From Selaginella moellendorffii (Eukaryota; Streptophyta; Lycopodiopsida; Selaginellales; Selaginellaceae): DNA of 64,000 nucleotides. The notes beneath the pieces were generated by a model. The model saw only the letters and a program-made list of their open reading frames with translations, did not search any database and was not told the DNA's origin. Below, one piece after another: positions 11,078 to 21,183 of this stretch; the first letter of the stretch is position 1, and each line of letters starts with the position of its first letter. The DNA lies in assembly GCF_000143415.4 (NCBI RefSeq), contig NW_003314280.1, positions 529,262-593,261 of the forward strand, in the 5' to 3' direction. The position numbers were made by a program, and so were the translations under genes.

Positions 11078-12345
11078 ATGGCGATGGTAGCATCAGCGCC
11101 ATGCCTGCTCCTTGCGTTCTCTATGCTGATTGCTACTGTCTCGGCGCATTCTTCATCAGCGATGGCGCCCGCTTTCATCTGGTCGAATCTCAGGTATCAA
11201 TAGTCACTAGCAAGCGGCAGCTGGAAATTCATTGCAATTTCGCTCAGATGCGTAGATTCAGGTCAGCAAGTGAACTACCAGGTGTCCGATGCTCGGTCTG
11301 TCACACGCGCGGCGCTTGAGCAGCTGGATATGAAGAAGGTAGAGCTCCATTTCTCCTTGAAATCTCTACTTATCTTCCGCTTTGGTTGCCTCCAGTGTTT
11401 GGATGAATCCGAGAAGCCAGCTGATTTGCTTGTGGCATTTGTAGGAAGTGAGGTAACGTCGTTTGTCGATTCTAAGCTGTTACAGAAGGGAGTAAGATCT
11501 TCCATTTTTTCCAGGTTCGTTCCGTGGAGCTCTCGAATGAGTTGAGCTCCTATACTGTTGAGAAACTTAAGGTCATTGGTCCCTGCTACCTCTTGAAGAG
11601 CTGATACAAGTTTTTCTCATTTCCCGCAGGGGTTGATACTGGCTTCCAATTCGTCGCTGTCATTTCCATATGTCGCCGCAGCGGATGGAATCTCAATCGG
11701 CAGCGATGTTGTTCGCACACTGCAAGATAGCACGGACTTGGTTGCGGCATTTGGATGTCCTGGCACGCTGTCCTCGCTATCGGTTCTAGAAGCCGAGGTT
11801 CTTACAGCTTCCCGACACTGGAGGTTTTAATTTTTCCTTTTCTTCAGAACTACGTCGTTTCAACGAAGGCCGAGCATGCACAGGTCTTGTTACTCTGTTT
11901 GTCTTCCTCAGCCCTGGAACCTGAAGGTCTGTATGCGTTTTTTTCCAAGCTCGCTCGTTCCATCTAATAGATTTTGCCACGGCATTTGCAGGACAAGTCG
12001 TGCAAAGGATCCTCTCCAAGCTGGAGGAGTCTTCCGTTCGATATGTAGCTTTGTACGCATCGGATCCTCTTGGATTCGAAAGTTTCTACGCGTCGAAGCA
12101 CAGGATGCTGGCATCGAATGACACGAAGCCATACTGTGACGATGTTTGCAAGACAAAAGCGACACTTCTCGAAGCAATCTTTGTGGTAAGCTAGTGTCTC
12201 TTTTCTTGTTTCTTTTCATTCTCTCACGAAAACATACTCTTGACTGCCACAGGTTATCGTTCTTCTTATGATCCTGATTTCCGGCCTGTGCTGCATGATG
12301 GGCATCCAAACACCGCTCCGATTCGAGAAGCCACACGAAAGCTAG
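11078..12345 (+). CDS. V-ATPase accessory subunit S1 (ATP6AP1/BIG1)-like type I membrane protein (284 aa)
   Basis: Exons 11078-11193, 11248-11338, 11396-11452, 11515-11571, 11630-11797, 11848-11926, 11992-12185, 12253-12345. A clear signal peptide (hydrophobic residues about 8-23 ending in SA) is followed by a luminal region and a single transmembrane helix close to the C-terminus. The short cytosolic tail reads MMGIQTPLRFEKP, resembling the tail of plant proteins related to the V-ATPase S1/VOA1 domain. Expected place is the endomembrane system, where such proteins help assemble or traffic the V0 sector. The luminal part is weakly conserved in the family, so the family name rests mainly on topology and the tail. 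Confidence 0.7.
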
Positions 12346-12497
12346 GAGTTTTTACACCGGACTACTACGGAAAAATTGTAAGCATTGTAATTTAATTTCC
12401 TAATAACAGCTCGGAACAACGAAAAAACCGCTTCGCATCCAAAGGAATCCATACACAACCTTTTTTACAAGGATCATACCACGAACGTAGGCACGAT

Positions 12498-13563
12498 TTA
12501 CATGATGGTGCATCTGCTCCGGCTCTCCTCCGGAGCTCCATTCTGCTGAAGAAGACGCCTCGACTCGGATGGTGTGTAGGAAAACTCCCCGGCATACTGG
12601 AGAAATCAAAATGTTTGCATTGTGAACGCTGAAATGAGATCGAAGAAAAAAATTTGAGAACCTTGTCTCTCAGCTTGGTGCTCCGTGTCGATGATAGCTC
12701 TGGTGGCGATCCTTGACGCCGAACGTTTGATCTTGTCGGAGGTCTAACGTAGTCGTCGTCACTGTCATAGCCGGACCTGTTAAAGTCGCCGATCACGGCT
12801 CTCAGGATCATTCCAAAGAGGAGGCCCAGAACCTGTGCAAGACATTCTCGGAAAATACCAAGAGGAAAAAAAAAGAGATACCTCCACAATGACAACGGTC
12901 AACCCGATCCACTTGCAGAACTCGGCGTTTTTCTCCACAAACTTCCTGATGCTGTGGATTTCACCAGTGGGATCTTTTGGAAAGTCCTGGATACGAGCCT
13001 TGAGAAAACAAAAACAAAAAGGGAAGAACGAGATAATTACCCGTTCCCATGACTTGTCGAAGAAAATGGTGGCAGCGAGAGCTGCTTGGAGCAGAAGAAA
13101 AATTCCCAAGAACACAGAGCTCTGCAAAACAGAAAAAGTTCCATTCGACACAAGAAAAGAAAATTGGAGAAACTTACGCAGCACAGGCAGCATCCACTGG
13201 CAGCTTCGGCCGCAACGTATCCCGAGAAAGAGATTATGCAAACAAAGATGCCAACTCCCATGAACGCGTACACAAACCTTACACAAAGCAAAAGAGAAAA
13301 AAAAATCTGAGTAGTAGTAAAAATTACAGGCAATACCATGGAACCGGAAGAGAGAGCTCCACTCCAATCCGCGACGAATTTGCCATCGCCCCCAGCAGCT
13401 CGGATCGAACAACCGGCAAAGAATTCAATCCATCGTCGTCATCCCCGTGCTTGTGGAGCTGATTGAGCATCCACACCGAGTAGAGGATCATACCTAGCCC
13501 AATCACGAACAGCAGCAAGTTGAGGAGCTTGACGACGATCTGGAGGCATCCCCGGCATTTCAT
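12498..13563 (-). CDS. TOM2A-like tetraspanin (264 aa)
   Basis: Exons 13563-13337, 13277-13178, 13121-13041, 12998-12882, 12832-12662, 12596-12498. It starts MKCRGCLQIVVKLLN and has four hydrophobic segments with a short second extracellular loop, as in tobamovirus multiplication protein 2A and related plant tetraspanins. After the fourth helix comes a hydrophilic tail ending CTIM, a CaaX prenylation box; I recall TOM2A as having a C-terminal farnesylation signal, which would fit. The gene stands 147 bp from the end of the DNA ligase gene in the same direction. A duplicated, altered copy lies at 36293-37760. Confidence 0.87.
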
Positions 13564-13710
13564 CTTGCGCGCGCGGCCGAGCGATGGAGCTATGGCGCAA
13601 TGGCGCAGCGTGGCGCACGGCACAGATCTACCAGCTAAGCTAAATTTGCTTCCTCCAAAAAATAGGGCTCTTGTATTGGGTCTTTAAAATCTTAAATTTA
13701 AGGGAACTTT

Positions 13711-16703
13711 TTAACTACTGTCGTCCTCGTTCTTCGTACTGCGATGGTTTATCTTTTGTGCGCGATACAAATCCACTACCTGAGAATGCAAAGAAGGATG
13801 TTATATATTACAATGCAACACGAACAGCCGAAAGAGTGGAACCTGGTCGGAAGAAGTTGCTTGCTCGGGTTTTTTATCCTCCCTCATTCTTAGCAGCCGA
13901 GGAAATCGAAGAGAGATGCCCTGGCAATGCAAAAGAATGGAGATGGAGAATTCCTTTTTGTCACTACAAAGAACATACCTTGCTTGTCTCCAGCTCGCCA
14001 TACGCAGCTTTGTGCACGGGACTGATGCTTAGATCAGCAGCCTTCACCTCCCAGACCTGCAAAAAGCCTTAGCTCTCGAATCCAACTTCTTCTCAAACTT
14101 CTGCCAGTACCTCTACAGGATCGAACCAAACGTCCACCGCAAGCGTTTCACCGTATCGGTAGTAAGGCTAAAGCGCAAGGATTAAGTGGAAACATTAAGT
14201 GGAAACTATGGGGCGAATACGTACCCTTGGAGTGTCAATGACGTGCTTTCGAAGAGTGTTGGACCGCTCCTCGAGAACAGCTTCAGTAAAGCCCGTGCCT
14301 GCACAAGCGTGGTTTTAGTCGAAGTGATTCAGGAGCTGTGCGCAATCTACCAATTTTGCAAATGCTTTGGTATTCCTCCTTGTCGGGATCATAGCATGCC
14401 AAGAGGAACGCACCATAGACGCCTGTTCAGTAAAACGTGTAGCAAGAAAAAAAAGTACAAGAGAATGCAGTCTTACCAACTCGCTTTCCTCGCCCATGGA
14501 ATGCACCGATCGGAACCAAGTCCAGCGAATCTCCTATGCTGAGAAACAGAAGTTTAGCTTTGAAGAAAAACAAGGAAAGAAAGCAATGCTTACGTATCCA
14601 TGTAATCCTTTTTGAGCTTCAGCCAATTGTTTGAGCGCTTTGCGGGCTCATACGTCGCATCCTTCTCGAGTGTCTTGACAATTAGTCCCTCGCAACTGCG
14701 CCACACAAGTCAGACTATCGAAACCCAACCACGATAGAGACGAAACCTATGATTGATGGCATCGTCCAGAAAGCTCTGAATCTCTTCCAGCTCTTTGGAG
14801 TTTGTTGCGGTTGCAAACTGGAACTCTCCAGGTTTCTCGATAAAGGATTGATATAAGAGCTGTGAAAACGTCCAAAAGTTAAGTCGCAAAGCTCAGAAAG
14901 AGTCTAACCTCGCGCCTTCTAACAAGTTGTTCTTGCAATAGTACTCTACCATTTAGATATAAGAGATCAAACGCAAATATGAGAACTTTCACTTTGATAT
15001 CACTTAAAATAACGCCCTTCCTTGCCCGCGTGCTCAAGACCTACAAAAAATACTTAATTTCAAACAATGAAAAGCTGATCGCATCTTACTTGAAAAGGCA
15101 GGATCTTGTTGCTTTCCTTGTCATATGCAACTATCTCGCAATCCATTACAAATGAAGACACCTCCGGTTTCATATAGCTGTATCAAGAAAATCAAGCATG
15201 TCTCGTAGGAAACAAAAATACAATTCGTACCCACTTATGGAAGAAGTTACATCTGGAAACTTCCCAGTGTTGCGCTCTGCATTTCTGCTATAGACTTCGA
15301 CCCTGCCATCCTCGAAGTAATGAATCTGTGAAGCGCACGTAAGAATAAGCAAAAAAAAATGTTCTTAGCTACCTGTGCTCTTTCTCCATCGTACTTGTAT
15401 TCACAAGTAAACACGGTGTTCTGGAACTTGTCCAGGATTTCCGATACACCTTTTGTGGGCTTTGCAAGCATGGGCCCAACCGGAACCCCTACTGTAAACG
15501 CACAAACTTCAGGTAGCTTGGAGATACCATCTGTCAGTAAAATAGGTACTATCTTCTCAAAAATTGGAAGAACCGAGTACGTTTGTTTCATAATCTCCGC
15601 TGCCTGTTTATCAAAAGAACATGTGAGCTACAAGATATACAGACGAGAAGCACAAACTATATCACCTCTTCTAGCCGACCTGGGAGCATTGAACTAGATA
15701 CAGGTGGCTGCTCCGCATATACTGCGGCTTGAGCTAATGCAACCAAAACGGTGGCCTCTGCAAGTCCAACACGAAGCTTTGCCTGAAATTTTAAGAAAAA
15801 GAAACGTTGGAAAAGTCCATCAAATGAACCAACTCACCTGAAGCAACCGCACGAGGTATTGAGGTTCACAATCAGTCGCAGCAACAAGAAGCGACTTCAT
15901 TCTAGATCTTTTCTTTTCCTGGCTATCCTTGCCACTTTCCTAGTGGAAGAAAGCTTTAGAAAGTAAATAGAGTTATAAAGATCGACTCTACCTTGGCTAT
16001 GGAGCGGAAGGTTTCCAGTACTTTTGCGCAGGTTAAAGGAGGATGTTTGAACATCAGTCTTTGCGTTGAGCGACTGGCCTTAGCCACAAGTCCCAAGTCT
16101 CCAAGAGCCTGCATTCAGCCAGTATAAACAAAAGCTAGAGGCAATAAAAACCGAACCTTCATCTGGCTCTTTATCTGGTCCTCCTTCCTCCCAAAGGCAT
16201 CAGCAAGAGCTTTGATGATCGAAGCGTCACCAATTCCAAGCTCGATACCATCGTGAGCAGGAGCGATTTTATTTGCGGAGAGGTAAACCACCGGAAGCAA
16301 GTCCTGCGGCGTCGTTGCTATGACTGTCCGAAAAGCGTTGCAAAGAATCTCTGTCATGACAAGCCTCCCACTCTCGTTCGAGATCACTGCAAATGAAACT
16401 AAGTTTCCGAAAGAGCAAAGACAAAAAAGAGAACTTACTGTCCATCACTCTTGCGAAGAAGAGGAATGGGACTGGCTCTTTGTCTTCCCAGAACGCTGCT
16501 TTCCTTGGATCAAAAGGCTTGGAACGCAGCGCGTCCATAGCTTGATCCACGCCTGGCATCTCCCCTGTTACCTGTTGAGTGGAAGAAGTGGAAACTTCCC
16601 TCGTCCCCTTAGACGAAAGTGGAGCTCGTCCCTTGTTTGAAGCAGCGGCAGCGCTGCTCCGAGCAGCGCCCATGAGAACATCGGCCACAGTCCTGCCCGA
16701 CAT
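13711..16703 (-). CDS. LIG1: DNA ligase 1, ATP-dependent (693 aa, nuclear-type start)
   Basis: Seals nicks in replication and repair using ATP. Eighteen exons: 16703-16439, 16386-16157, 16108-15992, 15939-15838, 15782-15666, 15603-15373, 15325-15231, 15177-15090, 15040-14909, 14859-14747, 14695-14594, 14538-14477, 14422-14351, 14298-14225, 14167-14111, 14056-13979, 13920-13843, 13779-13711. The adenylated lysine motif KYDGERAQ is in exon 6; later motifs include [21 protein letters not shown] and [16 protein letters not shown]. The N-terminus is shorter than in most plant LIG1 proteins, and I do not see a PCNA box in this form. An upstream exon could add a targeting peptide (see the separate entry at 16756-16880). 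Confidence 0.93.
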
Positions 16704-16755
16704 CTCTAGAGCGTTTCAATGAGGCAAATCTCTAGAAAGCTGCGAGAGAATTTAC

Positions 16756-16880
16756 GTGTAGTGTCGGAGACGATTCAGCGATGGGAGAGCTCGGATCGAT
16801 GGCGCTGCTGCTGCGACGAACAGGCGGCCCTGTAAACACGCTCGCAGTGTCGCTGTGGACGCCGATCGCGCCACGAGCAT
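16756..16880 (-). CDS. LIG1: Putative alternative first exon of LIG1 encoding an organellar presequence
   Basis: An upstream ATG at 16880 opens 41 codons rich in Arg, Ala, Ser and Leu with almost no acidic residues, the composition of a mitochondrial or plastid presequence. Unspliced, the frame stops at TAA after 42 codons. A GT donor follows base 16756 (AC|gtaaat). Joining it to the AG ending at 16693 removes 63 bp, including the ordinary start codon, and enters the ligase frame in phase (T-V-A-D-V-L-M), giving about 731 residues. Dual targeting of Arabidopsis LIG1 from two start codons is known; here splicing would make the choice. The splice is inferred. Confidence 0.5.
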
Positions 16881-16948
16881 TCTAAAACCCTAATCTACTA
16901 AACCCTACAAGATGGAAGCTTTCTTTTTCTTTTTTCCCGCCATAGCCG

Positions 16949-17249
16949 CTATTTTACTCCCTGTGAGTGTTCTTCCATGGGCTGGGGCTGCGCTACCGCC
17001 GCCAGTCCTCCAGCTTCTTCTTGCTGCTCCAGCGCTCGTTTGTACCATCGATTCATCGAAAAGATTGTCTGGATCAAACAAATCAATTGATCAAAGCAGA
17101 GAGAGAGAGAGAGAGAGAGAGACTAGGGCATATAGACAATCGAGAATTTCGAGACGAAGAGAGAAGAGGTAGCTTAGCTGCATTACCTGAATGCCGGCAG
17201 CCCAGGCGAGGAGCACCGCCACTCCGACAGTGCGCTGATCAAACTTCAT
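16949..17249 (-). CDS. Small single-pass membrane protein, copy B (60 aa, two exons)
   Basis: Exons 17249-17187 (21 codons) and 17068-16949 (40 codons with stop). Exon 1 encodes MKFDQRTVGVAVLLAWAAGIQ, one transmembrane helix. Exon 2 is hydrophilic, opening with a Trp-Tyr-Lys-Arg cluster and followed by Glu/Gln-rich residues. The intron carries a (GA)n tract. The exon border falls at the same place (after Gln ending the helix) as in the adjacent gene at 17319-17560, so the two are tandem paralogues. No known family recognised; size and topology would suit a subunit or assembly factor of a membrane complex. Confidence 0.6.
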
Positions 17250-17318
17250 TCACGCCTAGGGTTTATGGCTCGGTCGAAGAGGTTTTTAGCAAAAAAACGA
17301 GACAACGCTAGCTAAGAT

Positions 17319-17560
17319 CTAGAATTCCTCCTCCAGATCGTCGCTAGGCCTCTCTTCTCTGATCGGCGCTGCTGGAATTTGCTCCACCTCGTCCACTCTC
17401 CCAAACTTCTCATTGAACCCGGGCTGCCGTTTGAGCCAAGACATATGCGCCTACAAACGAAGAAAAGAAAGAGGTCTCTTGCCTCTAAATCATCTTCGCA
17501 AACCTGTAACGCGGCAGCCCAGATGATGAGAACAGTAGCCGCGATCGCTCTCTTGTTCAT
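17319..17560 (-). CDS. Small single-pass membrane protein, copy A (62 aa, two exons)
   Basis: Exons 17560-17504 (MNKRAIAATVLIIWAAALQ, helix) and 17450-17319. The second exon reads AHMSWLKRQPGFNEKFG and continues into a proline/acidic tail ending LEEEF. The donor gtttgc and acceptor tttgtag are reasonable, and phase 0 is shared with the neighbour 70 bp downstream. The conserved core with copy B is a TV.(V/L)..(A)WAA.(L/I)Q helix plus a W.KR motif shortly after the junction. Function unknown. Confidence 0.6.
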
Positions 17561-18336
17561 CCCTCTAAAATCGAGTAAGTATACAGAAAGCTTAAGAAAG
17601 GAATATCTTACAATATATTCTTTACACCCTTTGGTTTAATCTAGTGACTGATTTTAATTTTTTTTCTCTAATCATATTTAGCTCTTCCTAATGAGAAGGA
17701 TCGCGGTTTTACCATAGCGCTGCCTCCATGATTAATTATCGTTGAGAATGTTGCCAATGGGGGTAGCATATGCAATTGCTTTATGCCACCAGACATCACA
17801 CGGGTGATATTTATTTATATAAAGACGGACATATGGATTGCTATAATCATGTGATAATAGATTTTCCTGCTTTACTTTCTTTTCGTTCCATCTTGATAAT
17901 TTTTTACACAGTAAGAAATTTTGATGCAATAATAAGCAACCTCAAGTGAAATCACCAAGACTAAAATTTGCAATTACACTACAATTTTATTGCTCATTAT
18001 TGCCCAAGTGAAATTTAGACCGAATGTTATATTTTAATACTTTATTTCACTCTATTATTTATTTATATAACTACTGCTTTGCACTTCTTCAGAGTTCCCT
18101 ACTGTCTCGTTTTTGTTCTAAATGTTATGTTTTGCTTGAAGCCTTTTACTATGATCCAGTTGCCAAAAAACTGCCTAACTTGCAAGGGCAGAACTCATCA
18201 CACACTGATACTAATATGGTCATCATGCAAACTTCAAGGCTTCTAGATTCTGAAGCATGGGGTAAGCATCTTAATAAGGCAAAGGGGAAAGTGTTGATAG
18301 ATAGGATTCTATTATTGGACAGTTCGCTAAACGTTT
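17561..18336. other. AT-rich gene-free spacer
   Basis: Becomes strongly AT-rich from about 17600, unlike the GC of the neighbouring genes. Short ORFs here show no recognisable domain. Possibly old repeat DNA. Confidence 0.4.
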
Positions 18337-19352
18337 CTAGTGAAACTCGCAATCGTCACTGAGATCGCGATGCCAAATTTTAGCTGCAAACTCGTCCACA
18401 TCAGGGACGCATGTGTTTCCTTTGTCAACACCGGGTGGATCCGCCCACTTAATTAGCGGGTCTGGATCCTCAACCAGAAATGCCATCATTTGCCTTCCCC
18501 GAATGACAGTGCCCTCCACAATTCCAATCACCATCAGGATGTCCTCGTCGTTGGGCGGATAGAACCTCCAAGTCACCGCCGGCGTGATGTTCCTAGGAAA
18601 GGCCAGAGTCTCTAAAACAAGAAAGGAAAAGAGGAAAGAAAAGATACCGAACGTCCGTCACCTTGCAGAACTTGTTGCCAGTTTTGTCCTCCTTAAACAG
18701 TGAACAAAAGTCTCTCAAAAGCTTCCAGACTTCCAAAAGCTTTCTCACGCCATACCTGTGGCTCTCCAACTTGAAGATCCGCATCGCTTGGAGGCGGGAG
18801 GTCTCGGTTAACGGTAACATGAAACAGCCTCCTCACACCGTCCTTGGCCTGCGCATGGTCCACCACACCCTGATCGCGATGCCAGATGCGAGCTACAAAC
18901 GCATCCACGTCGGGGATGCATGTCTCCGAAAATCGAACTTTGGGACGAAGAAGCGGCTCGGGATCCTCGATCAGGTAAGCGACTCTGACCATTCCCGGAA
19001 CCTCGGAATGCATTATTCCCAGCACGAGCAACACCCCGTCCGCGTTGGGTGGATAAAACCTCCAGGCGACCCGTATCATACGAATCTTCCTGCTCACACA
19101 CAATTCTCTTTGTTTTAGAGACAGAGAGAGAGAGAGAGTCAAACAAACCTGGTGTCGGTAACAGGGCAGAATTTGTTCCCACGTTTATCTGCCTGATCAT
19201 AGAAAACCAGTCAATTTGCGATATGAGGAAAAGGCAACAGAGACCTGTAGCTGGCCAACTTGTAGATCCGAGTCGTTTGGAAGAGGACGAGAAGAGGTGT
19301 GCTGCGCTCGCTCAAATACCCTCCTCACTGCGTCCTTAGCCTGCGCCTCCAT
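18337..19352 (-). CDS. Unknown protein with two internal repeats, copy 1 (261 aa)
   Basis: Exons 19352-19245, 19192-19149, 19089-18756, 18691-18648, 18592-18337. The protein is two copies of one unit. Each unit has D.DLQVG..Q, a 44-nt exon encoding DK.GNKFC.VTD.R, and a longer block WRFYPPN...(V/I)LGI...DP.PL...C(I/V)PDVD.F.A.IWHRD. The 44-nt exon and its phases are repeated exactly, so the gene arose by internal duplication of an exon pair. No signal peptide or membrane segment. I do not recognise the domain. A second intact copy is at 34397-35411 and a broken one at 50505-50811. Confidence 0.7.
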
Positions 19353-19698
19353 CCCTTGTTGCCGAATTGCCCTAACGCTTTACGTGCTCTAAACGCTTTA
19401 CGTGCACGTACACGTAAAGCCCAGACATAGAGCTGTTGAACCGGATCGATTTCATGCCTGGATAATATGTTCTCTCTCAACATTGAGACCGCATCTCACA
19501 CACCATAGAAGTCTAGCGAAACTCCTCGACCTCGAATGGCCAGTGCTGCTCGTGCCTCCCTCCATGGTGACTTCTACGCCTCAAGGGAAGCAAGCGAAAG
19601 CAAGCTTAAATACTATTTAGTACTCTCTAGTCACCTCCCAACTACTACTGTTACCCGGAGGCACATTAATATTCTAAACTAACACGATCTTGCTTTTC
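19353..19698. other. Spacer, no supported gene
   Basis: Contains short palindromic words built on TTTACGTGCACGTACACGTAAA around 19380-19420 next to the start of the two-repeat gene, possibly its promoter. Nothing else recognised. Confidence 0.35.
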
Positions 19699-20130
19699 TC
19701 AGGAAGCTTTTGGGCGCTTCTGTCGCGGATCGTCCGCAAACTTTTCTGCGAACTTGAAGAAATGTCGCATCATCAGTACGTTTGGTTTGTCCTCGTATTT
19801 CTTATCGAAGACCAATAAAGCAGAGCTACCGGTTTCGCAGCAGCTTTCCCCACTCGGATTCAAACAGAACCTGCGCAAGATGCGCACAAAGAAATGACAC
19901 TGCAAGTAGAAGGAGAATGGATGGCGTACCTGACATAGCAACCAGTTATTCATCGTGTAAGGTTCACGTTTTGATGGAACCAAGCCTACATCTGGATCCG
20001 CTGTGAGACTCATAGTTGCATACACAAATGCCAGGTGACACGCCCGCAGTCCAGTGCTCGGGCCCTGTCCTTCATTTGTGCGAGAACCTGGTCTGGTGCT
20101 GGATGTATTGATGCCGACAGAGAAGCACAT
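19699..20130 (-). CDS. Unrecognised ORF, possibly a gene fragment
   Basis: A 143-codon frame containing a plausible in-frame intron (donor after ...NNWLLCQ near 19930, acceptor ttgcag near 19900). The C-terminal part FDKKYEDKPNVLMMRHFFKFAEKF looks protein-like, but I recognise no family and cannot define a 5' end. Treat as a possible fragment of a host gene stranded beside repeats. Confidence 0.28.
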   Translation of the reverse strand: MCFSVGINTSSTRPGSRTNEGQGPSTGLRACHLAFVYATMSLTADPDVGLVPSKREPYTMNNWLLCQVRHPFSFYLQCHFFVRILRRFCLNPSGESCCETGSSALLVFDKKYEDKPNVLMMRHFFKFAEKFADDPRQKRPKAS

Positions 20131-20390
20131 GTTGCTGCTTGCCAGTAGGCTGTGGCAAAACGCTCCTTCCTTTTCTTATGTCCCTCCTCTAGAGGTTCAA
20201 CTCGTGCAACAGTTGTAAGAATTGATTCATTTCAGAATCACGAATGTGTCTTACCAAGCCCCTTAGACGTTTGGAATTGTCACTTCACTGTTGCACCAAT
20301 TAATATCTCCATGGAGAGTAATTGGTCTGGAGGATTGCCAAAGAGCTCACTCGCTGGTGAGGAGGCCAACATGAGCTACCAGACATGGCA

Positions 20391-20423
20391 GTTGATGGCA
20401 CTCCCAGAGGGAGTGCCATCAAC
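20391..20423. repeat. Perfect 15-bp inverted repeat with 3-nt loop
   Basis: GTTGATGGCACTCCC, then AGA, then its exact reverse complement GGGAGTGCCATCAAC. No T tract follows on either strand, so it does not look like a simple terminator. It sits just outside the decayed retroelement block. Confidence 0.85.
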
Positions 20424-21183
20424 GAGAGTTTAACATTGTATTGCTAGAAAGAGTTGCTCAAGACCCTCAGTGTTGAGTGAGAAGCAATGATGCTGCAAGC
20501 AACAAATAGTAGATACTAGAGAAGTAGAGAAAACTAAGCTATAGGAAGAATTCCCAGAGTCAAGAGCTTTATTTTTGTGGGAATTTCCCTAGTTAAAGGG
20601 AAGATTCTCAAGAGGATGTAGAGTTGTAACAGCAAAGGCTACAAAAATCGTTAGCAGCAGCTTTCACTAGGAGAATGTGTCATCTAGAGTTCAATGAGTG
20701 TCCAAAAGTCTTTAAGGATGATTTAGGTGATGAGTTTTTTTGTATGATTTTCTTATCAAATCCTTATGCTCTATCATCTTAGTCTTTATTAGACACGATC
20801 TAGGCTCTAGATCTGAAATGCCTTGATCATGAGTGGGAGGGTTCAGAGGATAAAATGATGTAATATGTAGTTATATCTATATGGTAAATTGCTCTTGTAT
20901 TTATAACAATTGCATCCATGCATCATTCCCATTGTTTTCACCAGGAAGGATATAAAGAACTTTCTTAAACTTCCATGTTACTTGCCATGCTAGGTGTATC
21001 CTTCTAACTATTAAATATAAACATTTTCTTACAAGTCTCTAGGAAAGAAATTTGAGTAATCTCAATAATAATTCCTCAATTCTGGATGAATAGCTCTTTA
21101 GAATATGCTAAGATGCCAAAATTTTGTACATATTTATAAGTGCCATAATAGGTTAAATAATTATCCACTTATTTAAATTAAAT
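20424..21183. other. AT-rich spacer, probably decayed repeat
   Basis: No ORF with a recognisable domain; base composition matches the degenerate retroelement that follows. Confidence 0.35.

Noticed and set aside
16912-17172. Plus-strand ORF with a hydrophobic, signal-like start
   Set aside because: It lies antisense to the second exon and intron of a small membrane-protein gene with a conserved structure, and runs into a (GA)n tract.
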